From Scleroderma bovista (Eukaryota > Basidiomycota > Agaricomycetes > Boletales > Sclerodermataceae), in NCBI GenBank assembly GCA_037178675.1, contig JAYMGJ010000141.1:107066-171065 (forward strand): 64,000 nt of DNA, in the 5' to 3' direction. Below are positions 44,268 to 55,802 of the stretch, one piece after another; the stretch's first letter is position 1, and each line of letters begins with the position of its first letter. A model generated the notes under the pieces. The model was given only the letters and a program-made list of their open reading frames with translations. It made no database searches and had not been told where the DNA came from. The position numbers and the translations under genes were made by a program.

Positions 44268-47200
44268 TCATATATTTCCACTTGCCCATGCCCCTCCACA
44301 TACACATTCCGACATCCACGTCCTCTCCCAAGATCTCCACGCCAATGAAATATCAACACCTACCTCTCCGCCGACATCCGAATGGTGGCCACATCTGAGA
44401 CATGTAAGCCAAACTCCACATTTCATCAAAAGGCCCTTGGTCACAATGTCCCTTCCTTGCTCCTTCTGCGGCGGTTCGGAGATGGACAGGCTGACAAACC
44501 CATCGACAAGATCAGATGGCTTGATAAAGAGACGAGGCTTATTAATCGCCGAAGAAGTAGATAGTGTTTGAACCAATCCTTTGAGGTAGTCGCGTTGTGC
44601 AGCAACAGGGTGGCATTTTGCTAGCGATAGTCGTGTATCTTCTCCTAGCCCCAGCGCATACTCGTGACATGGTATTCTATCAAGTGAATACAACCACTTA
44701 CCGGGGATGCAGTTCACTTCGCCCAAAGCGGTTCTAAACACGCTCTCCAGACCCTCTAGGTTCAGTCCCGAGCAATCAACGGCATCGAGTAAAATGTCCC
44801 GCGCTATCTGGGCGCTTTCTGCCTTGGGGGTCTGTGACATCAAATACTGGTAAAATTTGTTTACATGAGAAGTCATGTCGATGAGGTTCGCTAGCAGTAG
44901 CGGATGAGCGAGGTGAAGTAGAACGGGTTTATCAAACGGTGAAGGAGCAACACGAAATAAGCCTGAAATCAATCACATCAGCAATGCGTCGCATGAATAA
45001 TCGTTGATCGGCCCACTTTCTCGCAGGAAGGGGTCGTCATCCACAGGTTCAGGCTTCATCTGGACATCTTTTTGTGGAAGATCCGTCAAGTTGCTGAGGG
45101 TCAGACACTCTTTGATCAGGATCTCCAAGAAGTGGACCGCCCATTCGGACAGATTGAGAAGTTGCCAAACAGCATCTACTTGGGTAAGGCTGTGTGCGGA
45201 ACATATGGAAAAGAATGGACTGTACCGAGATCATACCCTCCGGTGTCTTTGCAATCCTCGAAAGCTGTGATGATGGATGCCAGGGAACAAATATCAAGGG
45301 CATTTTTCCATAGCGATGTAAGAAATTCCTTCTCGTCATCATCCGTTGACTGACGTGCTCTGGCTCTGATTCTCATGAGTGGGCATCAAGCGTGCGAAAA
45401 AGGAAATAACCGTACTTGTATATCTCGACCTCTGCTCCGACAGCCTCCATTAGTGTAAAGGAACTCGCACTTCCGGCGCGAGCGTTCACATCCCACGATA
45501 ACAACATTCCCGACAACGTATCGATGACCCTTTCCATCGGCATCGTGGGCATAGAAAGAATATGAGCAATATCAATGATAGATTTGTGTGAGACCAGGGC
45601 AGATGCCAATGTCACAGAAAGTGGTGACAAGCGAGTTGCTGTTCACATCAGTATTAACGTATGTGCAATTGGCATAGTTCGTGCACATACTATTTATTTC
45701 CGCATCTCTGATATGCAGCTTCGGTAGAGAATATATGGAAGTCCGGGTCATGGACGCTGCACAAAGCAGTGCACGATTTGCGGATACGGCAAAGCTCACG
45801 GGCCCTTTAAAATTATTGAGCATCTCATACGCATGATATAAAGTGGCTTACAGTCCATTCCTGCCCTACTGACTGGCGACATTATAGAGGGACGATCCCA
45901 ATCTGGATCGTCGGACAGATCAGGTCTATGCTTCGATGAGCCAGATAGCAGGATAAAAATATTTCCGCGACGTACAGCTGGAGAACAGCAAAACAGCCAA
46001 CCGCAACCTCCATTGCTTTATGTCCTCCTCGAGATGTCGAGCCGGCAATATCTGCGAGCATCGCGACGACAGTCCCTTTCCTTTGATTGATAGGCGACCG
46101 CCCTGGTGAAAACGACAGTAAGACGCGGGGAGAGAAAGGTCGCTCTGCGACTTGACGGATCGACTGTCTGAGACATCAGGTAACGTACATTGCCAGTAGA
46201 AATCCAGATAATACCCAAGTAAATTTGGTTGAAGATGAAGGTGCAACTCTGGTGATAGAATATGCGACCATTTCGGACTTGGGAACAGAGCTATCTGCGG
46301 ATGGAGATCAGAGATCAGAACAGCAGCAGATGTCAACAAGAATGCAACCGACAGTCATCACAGTCGAGGAAGGAGGCGACAAGGAACGTCGTTGAAGGCT
46401 CTGATATAGGACGACCTGGTTGTTTGTCCTTCTTCGGGGAAGCTCTTGGAGAATTATTAGGATCAAGCTTTGGAGGCGAAGTGCAGGTAAATGCAAGGTT
46501 AGTAAGATGGGGCGAGGGATGATGAAGAGGTGGTAATGGAACGCTCATAATGGCTGTTGTGACCTGTCAGGATAACTTGACTAGACGGCAATCGCAGACA
46601 TACCCATGGCAGACCCGTCAAAGCGGAGCTTTACTTCACAAAGCTCGATGGTTAGCTCTTCCGCCAATGCACCCCAATCCAATGGGGGCGGCTGTTCCTC
46701 TGATATAGGATCTTGTGGTAAGTCCAAGGGCAGCCCGAGGTCGATATCGTTGGGTGCGGCTGGCTTCAAGCTCTCAGATGAGGGGTATCTTTGAGATCTC
46801 ATGGCCACCAAAAGTGATGGTTCTAGGTGTACCGAGTCAAGTAAGATACTGGTACCAAGAAGGGACATACCATTGTATAGCATGCCGGTGTATAGAAATT
46901 CAATAGTGGCCTTGATGCATAACCTAGATGCTTTGGGGCCGGAAGGGACGTCATGGATTGAGGTCCTAGCTTGACCTTCTGTAAAGAAGGACGGCTGACT
47001 CAAAGAACAGGAAAGGATTTTCAAGGAAGGAATATATGTGCGTAGGTAACAGACGTGGAGTTCGTGTGATTGGGTGACGAGGAGCAAAGTAGGATTAGAA
47101 ACAGGTGTGAGTGGGCCACGCGGCGGGAGACGGGAACAAAAGCCATCACTGGATGTTACCCACTATGCCTGTTGTCATTGATGACGTCCGGGACTACGTG

Positions 47201-47707
47201 GTAGCTGCATACCTCGCGTTCCATGCCAGCCCAGGCAGCGGTGACAATACCAGCGCCTGGACTGAACGGCCAACACTCCCAAACGATCCAGCTATCTACT
47301 TGGGAGCCACGTTTCCAAAGACAGCCGATACCATCCCCTTCCCGAGCTGGAAAAAATGCAAACAGCCAGTGGTCATTGGGGGAGACGCTTATGACACTTG
47401 CGGGCTCGTATGATGATGAAGCGCGAAGGATGGGTTCCGGAGAAACGACGAACTGTTTTGATGATGGGAAGAGGCGACCCAGAAGTAGAGGTTGCGAGGG
47501 GTGTGCGGTGAATATGATGGATGAAGTCGACCAAGCGACTGGTCTGTTGGAATGTCGAGAGATTAAAACAGAAGATCTTGGAGAGTGTGCTGCGTACCTG
47601 TGTATATCGTCGACCAGGGGATGGAAGTCCCACCAATTTGCACGCCACCTACCATCGTCCTTGACCTTGCCCTTGACAGGAGAGCTCTTCGCTTCCACAC
47701 CGAGCAT
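44268..47707 (-). CDS. MED16: Mediator complex subunit 16 (Med16/Sin4)
   Basis: Multi-exon gene of about 3.4 kb starting at ATG 47707. The N-terminus has the Med16 signature WDFHPLVDDIHR joined in phase to PVAWSTSSIIFTAHPSQPLL, then a beta-propeller-like region (SVSPNDHWLFAFFPA, GIGCLWKRG, WECWPFSPGAGIVTAAW). The C-terminal part contains FLTSLWKNALDICSLA, LLHLAHPLLLANLIDMTS and ends with the Trp/Cys-rich tail WRSWERTWMSECVCGGAW typical of the family. Med16 is a tail-module subunit that links activators to RNA polymerase II. Internal exon joints between 45.3 and 47.0 kb were not all resolved. The promoter is the 96 bp shared with PAC3. Confidence 0.88.
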
Positions 47708-47803
47708 ATGGGATCACGGTCTCAAGTATGCAGTATTGCGGACACGTGATGCAAGTGTAGATTTCATTATCCCACCATTTGAACGTTCGCTGTCGAGATC
47801 GTC

Positions 47804-48327
47804 ATGCTCAACTTCTCGCAAACCTCTGTGGACGTCGATGGGGTGCAGACCGATGTCCTTGTTCAACCGTTTGCAGACCGGATTTTTGTGCTGATCACGC
47901 AACTGGGGAAAGTCGGCAATCTGGTGCATTAATTACGATCCCTTGTGTAGATCCTGGCTGACACATTGCCTCATCCAAGATCCAAGTATCGATGCCTTCC
48001 ACCGCACAGCTGGTCTCGAGCGGGGCATCCGATTCGTCTGGTCCACTGCCTACCCCACCGGCGACCATACAACTCAGATCACTGCTTGGGAGCGCCTCAT
48101 CAGAACACTTGCAAACACTCCACTCGTTGTATGCTGCTCAAATAGCCACACTGGTCTGGCTCGCCGAGGATCAAGCACTGGTGGGGAGTAACCGTCGTAG
48201 TATCATTGTGGGCATTGCATTGCAGAAGGTTACTGACGAAAGGGATGGGCTCAACGAGCGAGAGAGGAAGATGTTCCATGAGATCATGAAAGCATTGATG
48301 GGTGTGCTGAAATGCCCTCACTACTAG
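47804..48327 (+). CDS. Proteasome assembly chaperone 3 (PAC3/Poc3-like)
   Basis: Two exons give about 156 residues. The first (ATG 47804) encodes MLNFSQTSVDVDGV and FADRIFVLITQLGKVGNL, a typical PAC3 start. The second encodes IQVSMPSTAQL and the long helix SEHLQTLHSLYAAQIATLVW followed by VVGIALQK-like VGIALQKVTDERDG and a C-terminal helix. PAC3/Poc3 with PAC4 helps assemble the proteasome alpha ring. The intron acceptor is AAG at 47979; an upstream TAG would break the frame. The family is poorly conserved, so the call rests on the overall pattern. Divergent from MED16. Confidence 0.75.
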
Positions 48328-48755
48328 TCTCAAGTACAAATATTACAAGTGTGCTCGACTTTGGTTGCTTAGGAAAGGCTACCCTAGGGTTAGGGTTAGG
48401 ACTACAGAGGAACAAAAAGAGAGGCCTGCCCAGCCAGAGTGGCCATGGCAGGACTGGAAAATATTGAGACGGTGCATGAACCGAAGCCCATACAAACCGC
48501 AGGTACCCTCTGAGGACAGGGTCGCCGTGCTATGGAAGATCCCCGTGGCCCACAGACCCAGATCCATGAAGGGGCTTGTGCCATCAAGGTAAGTATGAAG
48601 AAAACAGACCATCCAGAGAGGGCTTATATATGTCGCACACTGCGCACGGGCCAGCATTTGCATCGTCTCGCTGAGACCTTCCAATTGCGGCAACAGCACT
48701 TGCCAAATTTGACATAATCATTGACAATGTCATTGCACCGATAGGCTGAGGACTA
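48328..48755. other. Intergenic region with short telomere-like repeat
   Basis: Convergent 3' flanks of PAC3 and NCE101. It holds an interstitial TTAGGG-type repeat at 48382-48400. Plus-strand frames of about 75 codons are open here but show no recognisable domain. Confidence 0.4.
48382..48400 (+). repeat. Interstitial telomere-like repeat (TTAGGG)
   Basis: The sequence reads CCCTAGGGTTAGGGTTAGG, that is about two and a half TTAGGG units, the canonical telomere repeat of most basidiomycetes. It is too short to be a telomere and may be a telobox-type binding site or the scar of a break repaired with telomerase. Confidence 0.6.
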
Positions 48756-49029
48756 TTAATTGGAGAGAGCGGTTCCAGCCTCTTCGAGGGACCTCAGTCT
48801 CTCTTCCCTCTCATGCTTCCACTTTGTCCACTTCCACTGAACAAGGGTGGTCAGGCGTTGATCAGGGGGAAGTGCGGTGCGCGGATTCGTCTCGTTGAGG
48901 TAGTATGCCAAACACCCGGTGAACACGCCCAACAAGGGGTCGATACCGCTTGTCGACGGTCAGCAAAGACTGTCAGGAGGGCTGAGTAGATAAACCTGCT
49001 CACCGCGACAAGAGCACCGGAGGCGACAT
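48756..49029 (-). CDS. Non-classical export protein NCE101-like
   Basis: Two exons give about 74 residues. The first codes for MSPPVLLS, and the second continues RGIDPLLGVFTGCLAYYLNE and NPRTALPPDQRLTTLVQW, then an amphipathic basic tail (KWTKWKHEREERL). The small membrane protein with the SR-DPLLGVF-G--AYYL pattern matches the NCE101 family, first linked to export of leaderless proteins in yeast. Its biochemical role is unclear. The intron uses an AAG acceptor at 48949 although a CAG lies upstream. Too short for most automatic gene finders. Confidence 0.8.
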
Positions 49030-49220
49030 GATGTTCAGAGCAAGATGTCTGTCTGATTCCGCCGGTAACTTACGGAGCGGATGTCGGTTACCGGTTACCA
49101 CTTGTTGAGACATGTTGAGACTTGGTTGGACTTAGCATAAAAATTTCTTGCATCTGGTCGTCTCGCAAGTCGATTCTCAATATCTTCGTTGTGCAAGGCC
49201 CACTCTAACGTTGTGCTCGA

Positions 49221-52200
49221 ATGTCTGCCGCTACTCTCGAACGTCAGTTCCGACCTATCTACGGTTGGTGTCCTCCAATTCCCGTCTCCGTCTCCATTTA
49301 CATTTGACACACGAAGAATCCCTGGACAATGGTTCCAACAAGTCGGCGATCGTATCCTGCAACAAGCTTCTCAAAAAGTACCCTCATAGTCTCTTGTGCA
49401 AGGCGAGTCCATCGCACATTCCCAAAACTCGTCCATTTTGACACCGGAGCCTTTAGGCTCTGAAAGCCCTTGCACTCGTGCGTTTGCAAAAAGTGGAGGA
49501 ATCTCTCGCACTTTGCGATGACATCCTGTCTGCGAAGCCGCTAGATGAGCCCACGATATCAGCGATGATGCATGTCCTCAAGGGCCTCGGGAGAAGTACG
49601 CGCCTCGGCTCTCAGAGATGTTGCACGTATTCACGCGTCCTCTAGGTACGGACCTCGTGATAATGTGCGAAGAAGCATACAAAACCCAACCTCAGAATGA
49701 GGAATATGGCGCCCAAGCGTTCTTTGCACACGTCCGCGCTAGGAACTGGAAGTCTGCTCAACAAGTATGCCTCCTTACCTCAGCATTAGTACAACTCCCT
49801 CACATGTACCTTTCTTCATCCAGATTTCCACCAAAATGCACAAGCAATTCCAGGAGGACCGGTATTTGTATTGGAGCGTGATTAGCGCCATCCTGCAGGT
49901 TACGACGCCTTCTGCGCAGCATCCGCGCATGAACTAACTTACAATGGTACAGGCCAGCGATCAATCAACTCCGGAGAGCATGCGGCTGCTTCTGTACAAG
50001 CTTGCACATAGACTCATCTCGTCCTCTCCCACTCCATCCTACCTCAGCGCAGACCGATTCTATATGCACATGAGCATCCTGAAGGAGTTGGAGTTGTATG
50101 ATGAGGCGAATACCCTCTTGGAGAGTGACATCGGCAAGACAATTTGCTCAACTAGCTTGGCTTGCTCCCTAACTCGTCGAGATATCTGGCGAAAGCGGGG
50201 ACTCTTCAAGGATGAAGCTGCTCGCGCCCAAGAAAGGATTACAGAAGGGTCTGTGCGGTTTCTTCTGGGCCGAATCGCTGAAACTAATAACACCTATTTA
50301 GTGACCGGAACTGGCTGGAGTTCCTTTCTATCCTTGATGCAACGTTCGCTCCTATGACACCGGCTCAGGATGTCGCCACTGAAGACCATAGACAAGAGTG
50401 CCGGGAAAACATCAGCAAAGCACGAACCTTTTTGGCAGATATCGCCCAGAAAGACGGTACTAAGAACCGAGCTTCCCCATTGGCACTCACAGAACTCGAG
50501 TATCGTGCGTTTACGCATGGTCTATCAGGTGCGCTGAACTGTACTGGCCCACGTGTGGTGCTCTCATCCATACCGGTTTAGACCTTGACACGGTTGTCAG
50601 CTCAATAGAGGACTATTTCTCACAGTTCGGTGACAGGGCATGCTGTTTTGAAGATTTGAAGGACTACCTTGACCCACAAATTGCATCTTCTGAACGATGG
50701 CAAAACACTCTCGCGAGCCATTGCCCTTCTTTCGTGAGTAACTGTTTTGCCAGCCATTAAAGCAGCTGACCTCTCGCAGGAGTCAGTGGATACCCTGCAG
50801 CGACTAATCAGCACCCGCAAGCTCCAACGGCATTGTCTCTCAGAGTCAGAGATAACCGCAGAAGCTGAGACTTCTCGCGGAGTGCAGTATTTATCCGAGT
50901 ACATGGATGGCCTTACCCTCGGCAAAGATCTCCCTGCTACTGAACTGCAGCCCGCGGACGACCTTGTACTCCTTTCTGCCCACGCCTTCGTCAGTGCTTG
51001 GACCCTCAGTGGTTCGGAGGATCTTTTGTATAATGCCGCGACTCTCTTGGAGTTTGGCCTGTCAAAAAGCCGGATGTCCTTCCTCATGCGTATTATGCTC
51101 ATTCGGATATACCGCATATTAGGTCCGTATGTTGAATTTACTGAGATATATTAATCCATTACGGACCACACTAGGTGCCCCTGCACTCGCGCTGGAACAC
51201 TATCGCGAGATGAATGTCAAGCGGGTCCAGAACGATACCCTTTCGCATCTTATCCTTACTCGCGCGCTGACGTTCTCACTTGCTGCAACCGGAGATCTGA
51301 CATATCCTACAGAATGCTTGGAGTCTAGTCAAATTTATTTACTCAATGCTCAGGAGGTAGTTATCTCGTTTCTGCTAGCTTCTTAAGCCGACTTTTCTTG
51401 CAGACTTCGGATTTTATTGTCCGTGCTTTCACTGCCGAGAGGTATACTCAGGTGAGCCGTTGATCTCCGTCCAGATTCATGGGGCTCAGTGAGGACCAGA
51501 TACCCGAATTCACCGAATTTGAGGATAGACTAGAAAACTCGCTTCAGCGTGATGTCGTTAAACTAGAGCATGTCCGCATGCGCCTCACGCACGAGCAACT
51601 CCACACCGATATCATAGATATGGAATTGATAGAACTTAAATTCATATTTGATCGCTGTACGTTGCCTTTTCACACTGGCATGGGGCTAGCTAAGTCGTCT
51701 TTTCTAGTGCACCACGATAATCGTGATTTTGTCATCCTACCTAACTACCAGCCAGCATGCAAACCTACGTTCAACGAACAGAGTTTGATGTTCGGGAAGT
51801 CCTGCGGTGTGAGTAATATGATGTTTGATTGTGATCTCTTCTCACTACTTGTAGCAAGGGTGGTTGTGGAGTTTCCTCAAGATTTACATCCGTGCATTCC
51901 AGCATGCGAGTGACCTTGATGAAACAGTGGAGGAAAAGCTACTTATCGGTGACCGACCGAAGAAGAGTCCAGATCCAGAAACTAACCTTCCTTTATCCCA
52001 ACGTCTGGCCATCAGAAAACCTGAGGAAGCTGCAGAGGTAAGTCCTCTGCCGAGTCATACGCTCCTCTTTTTCACCGATGACCTTAGTTGACTTCGGAAG
52101 AACTTCAACTCATGGAGTGGGCTACTGCCCTTGGTAATTGGCTCGAACCTCATCATAACCACACCAGGCCGCCAGCCCATGTAGTGCTAGCTGAAGCTGC

Positions 52201-52976
52201 AAGGCAGACGGAACTGAAGACTGGACTTCCTCTCCGTGGTGTTGACCTCAAGGCTCTCAATAATGCTGCGAATGGACCTTCGAAGAAGGATGAAGAAGTA
52301 CCTCCCATCAAGGGGTTCCCTGAGCTGGTTGTTAAGTTCTTCGACGGTGAGCAGTTTTTTTATTTTATATCTTGAGTATTACATCTAATCCCTTCTCAGA
52401 TATGAATGCTCGGTTCGACACGCTGCTTTCAAATAAGAGCTCGCCTTCACAATTGTTGCACGTTGCTACGATCACACAAGAGGTTAGTAATCCTCGCGGG
52501 AGCTCGACATTGAACTAAGCCCTAACTTCCAGGCATGTATTCTCCTTGCTGTGGAGACATTACGCTTCAAAACGCCTTCGGTCGTGAAAATTCACAAGCT
52601 TGGCAGTGTCAGTATTTGATGACATATCTCGAAGTACTGATGTTCATGCTCTAACAGCTCGTGGCCATGATTAAAGACGTTCGTCAGAAAGCCGGTTCTA
52701 TTGTGAAGGAGATGGCAGCTAAACTCCTGACACTCACTGAGGCTGAAGGTGCAGCCGACAGTCGAAGCGCGTTCGTTCAAGCTTGCACACCCGTCACAAT
52801 CGGACAGGTAAGGACTCCTGTTCTGATACTGCAAGGTATTCTAAACATCACCACCTGGACAGATTAATCACGATTTCGTGTGGAGTATCGCAAAGAGCGT
52901 GATGGATTCGAGGAAGAAAGTGTTGGATGGGGTTGCGAAGGGATTGTCAAAGCTACATTCTACCCACTCACTATAG
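49221..52976 (+). CDS. NAA25: NatB N-terminal acetyltransferase auxiliary subunit (Mdm20/NAA25)
   Basis: Multi-exon gene from ATG 49221 (MSATLERQFRPIY) to 52976. The start of the protein is diagnostic: after the first intron it reads LDNGSNKSAIVSCNKLLKKY, followed by TPR-like helices (ALALVRLQKVEESLALCDDI, ARNWKSAQQ). Later parts include LADIAQKDGTKNRASPLAL, AFVSAWTLSGSEDLLYNAAT and PALALEHYREMNVKRVQNDT, and the end is GVAKGLSKLHSTHSL. NAA25 is the ribosome-anchoring TPR subunit of the NatB complex, which acetylates N-termini starting Met-Asp, Met-Glu, Met-Asn or Met-Gln. Around fifteen short introns are present. The first intron uses an AAG acceptor at 49316. Confidence 0.9.
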
Positions 52977-53071
52977 AGGCTCGATCTACACTCATCATTT
53001 TCGACATTATCCGAACACCCCTCAATTTGTATTCTCACATATAGTGCATGCACGAATTCTATGTAGGTCAT

Positions 53072-53103
53072 ACGCGTGAGTCATTTAGATGTGTCACACG
53101 CGT
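53072..53103. promoter_or_regulatory. MluI cell-cycle box pair upstream of RPA2
   Basis: Two ACGCGT motifs (53072-53077, 53098-53103), each flanked by TGA(C)-like bases, lie 72-103 bp before the RPA2 start codon. Yeast RFA genes are controlled through the same motif by MBF, so G1/S expression is a reasonable inference. Confidence 0.55.
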
Positions 53104-53174
53104 GACATCCCGCGTTTTGTCTCTTCACGTCAAATTCATCCTTCGACTTGCACCTTGATACTTGGGTCTTAGCG

Positions 53175-54302
53175 ATGAGCCAATGTAGGCAAAGACACGC
53201 GGGGAGAGTTTTAAGACACTAACATCCATCTGGACAGTCAATGACTTGTACGGAGGTGGCGGCGGCGGGTTTATTGGTGGCTCCCCTTACGGTGGTACGG
53301 GTAGCCCAGGTGGTTTTGGACGTGTTCGTCGCCTGAAACTGTGACTTGTTGCCTTTGAAACGACCATTATGGACAGAAAAGCGAAACTTCACATTCCTTG
53401 CGCCCTCTCACTATCCATCAGCTCCTAAACGCAACTCAAGCACACCCTGATGCTGACTGGATGTTGGACGACACGGAAATCGGCCAAGTCTGTCTACCCA
53501 AGCACTTAGCTTATGTATATGCTGATGCTGCTGTTGGTAGGTAACGATTGTGGCGTATATTGCGTCGGTGCAATCCCAAGCCACTAACAGCCAATATATC
53601 CTCGACGACGGTTCAGGACGCATCGAGGCTCGGTGTTGGATAGATTCCTCGGTGGAAGACAATTCAGAAAAGCTCGGAATAATGTGAGAGCGCTTTTTTC
53701 CACCACACAACTCGTTTTTCACATACTCCTCAGTGAAGGAGCCAACGTTCGTGTTTTGGGTAGTCTGAAGATGTTTGGCAACAAAAAATACATCAATGCT
53801 ACCCACATACGTCCAGTCAAATCAGCAGAGGAGATTTACTTTCACTTCCTCGAAGCAATGACGGTCACTCTGATCTGGGAGAAGGGTCCGGTGAGTAATC
53901 TTACTCCTATCCTGCCACACTTTGCATCATATTTTGTAGCCCCCACGCCCCGGCCAAAATCCTCAGGAAGTTGTACCGAAAGGCAGCCAGCCTACTACGT
54001 CCGCTTACGCGGCTCAATCACAACAGGCTGCCGAAGACCAATTTACACATTTGGCCCCATTGCATCGCTCCATCGTTGCCTTCATGAAAGGCCAGCCACC
54101 CAATGATGCAGGAGTCCATGTCAGTGCTATTGCCCGGGCAGTTGGAGGGGATGCTGTATCGATAAGGTTGGGAATTATACTTTATCGTGGGTAAAAGTGA
54201 ATCTAACATGACCGTCACGTCAGCAATGCTCTGGATAATCTTTTGGACGAGGGCCTAGTGTATTCCACGATTGATGAATCTCATTTCCACCTTGCATTGT
54301 AG
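53175..54302 (+). CDS. RFA2: Replication protein A 32-kDa subunit (RPA2)
   Basis: Exons join in phase from ATG 53175. The ten-base first exon MSQ runs into FNDLYGGGGGGFIGGSPYGG, the phosphorylatable Gly/Ser-rich N-terminus. The OB fold follows (SLRPLTIHQLLNATQAHPDA, VTIVAYIASVQSQATNSQYI, LDDGSGRIEARCWID, EGANVRVLGSLKMFGNKKYI). A linker precedes the C-terminal winged helix (FMKGQPPNDAGVHVSAIARA, NALDNLLDEGLVYSTIDESH). RPA2 is part of the heterotrimer that coats single-stranded DNA in replication, repair and checkpoint signalling. The gene appears complete and is followed 175 bp later by a paralogue. Confidence 0.95.
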
Positions 54303-54477
54303 ACTTCATTTGTATTATCCCTGTTCCGCGTCTCTACTACGGATCCCTTTTGCTATTATGTTCACCAGAATGTGCACGAGATGACTTGAGATTCAATGAC
54401 TGCCTTTTATGGATTTCAAGTCCCTGAGTCGACTCTTCGATTAATACTCCCCACTAATCTTCTTGCTTTATTCGAAC

Positions 54478-55613
54478 ATGGATTCTGAACCAGCCAGCAC
54501 TGAGCTACCCATCGAAGTAGAACCGTGGACAGATCCCAGTCGAGAATGGGAGGATATGATCGTTCCAGCTACAATATTTCAGATCCACCGTGCTGAAGAC
54601 ATCACAGACAAGAAGGGCTTCGTAATAGATGGGAGGAGATTCGGAAGAGTAAGTGCTACTGGACACATTTACCATGCAGCCCCATTGAATCACAAGTTTA
54701 TAACCCAGGTTCTAGTCACTGCACAGGTCGTAAATGCTGAACCTGGCAAGAGTTCAGCCTCAGTGTCCTTCAAAATCGATGATGGGACTGGCCGGATCTC
54801 AGCCTGGAAGGATCTCACATCTGTTAAGGCAGCGCAGTCAGCTGAGCTAGAAGAGGCAGAAAGGGAATCATGGTTGGCTCTGTGAGTGCTTGAAGCAATT
54901 TACATGATGTCACATATGATTGAAATCCTTGAAAAGCGAAGGATCTTTCATAGAAACCACGGCCAAAGTCAAGAGGATCAGGGGCCGCGTATCATTGTCC
55001 TTCGAAAGTCAGCCCCGCAGAGTCCGAGATTTCCACCAGGTGCTTTTCCACACCCTATATTCCATGTTCGTACATGCGCAACGTGATATGTCAATAGTAA
55101 GGATTCAGCTATGCTTTGTAGTCGACTTGAACTGTTCAACAGCCCAGTGTTTCACATGGCCTGGAGCGCATAGACATTTCATCCGCAGATTCTGCCAATC
55201 CAGACCCAGTGATTGACCCTTCCACAAAATCCATAACATCTCTAGCAATTGCCGGTACATCTCCTCACGAAGTTGAGATGCTGGTAGGCACACCCCTAAC
55301 ACCGGACCAAGGTGAAGGAAGGATGCAACAGTACTGTGTCACCCTGGATTCAATCCTTCGGAGCATCATCCAAATAGTGCGAACAATGCAGAAGGGCGCC
55401 ACCAATGGCTTGGTTATTCGTTCCGATATTCAAAAAAAGCTGCAGTCCCAGTCTGCAGTCACTGAAGAAGAGTTTGAGTGGGACAGGTCTTGCGTTTTGC
55501 TTTTGACAAATCTCTGATACTGCTGCAGGAATGCTATCACCAATCTAATCGACGAAGGATATCTAACAAGTCCCTTGGATGATGACTACGTTATGATTAC
55601 TCCCAGGGGTTGA
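54478..55613 (+). CDS. Divergent RPA2-like protein (OB fold plus winged helix), tandem paralogue
   Basis: Starts at ATG 54478 (MDSEPASTELPIEVEPWTD). It lacks the Gly-rich N-terminus of RPA2. The OB fold shows GRVSATGHI, VLVTAQVVNAEPGKSSASVS and FKIDDGTGRISAWKD, matching the IDDGTGRI-x-x-x-W pattern of RPA2. After a linker the C-terminus is a winged helix (LVIRSDIQKKLQSQSAVTEE, NAITNLIDEGYLTSPLDDDY), matching the RPA2 end. It lies directly downstream of RPA2 on the same strand, so tandem duplication is likely. It could serve as an alternative RPA subunit (like human RPA4) or a meiotic form. Exon joints between 54880 and 55220 are partly unresolved. Confidence 0.75.
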
Positions 55614-55802
55614 ATGATCTGGGTGACCAAGTTATTATGGCTTTTAGGCTTAGTAGTCCAAGATGATAGTGTTGATACTGGATTTCTTGTTTTGGTAATC
55701 ACTGATGACGAGCCCCTGCTGCTGAAAGTCGACGTCCAGCACCAAACAGCATTTCGTACCTAGACACTGGATCTCCATGACATTCCTTCTTTCTAGCTAG
55801 TC

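Noticed and set aside
48375..48405. A chromosome end, because of TTAGGG units
   Set aside because: Only about 2.5 units are present and ordinary housekeeping genes continue on both sides.
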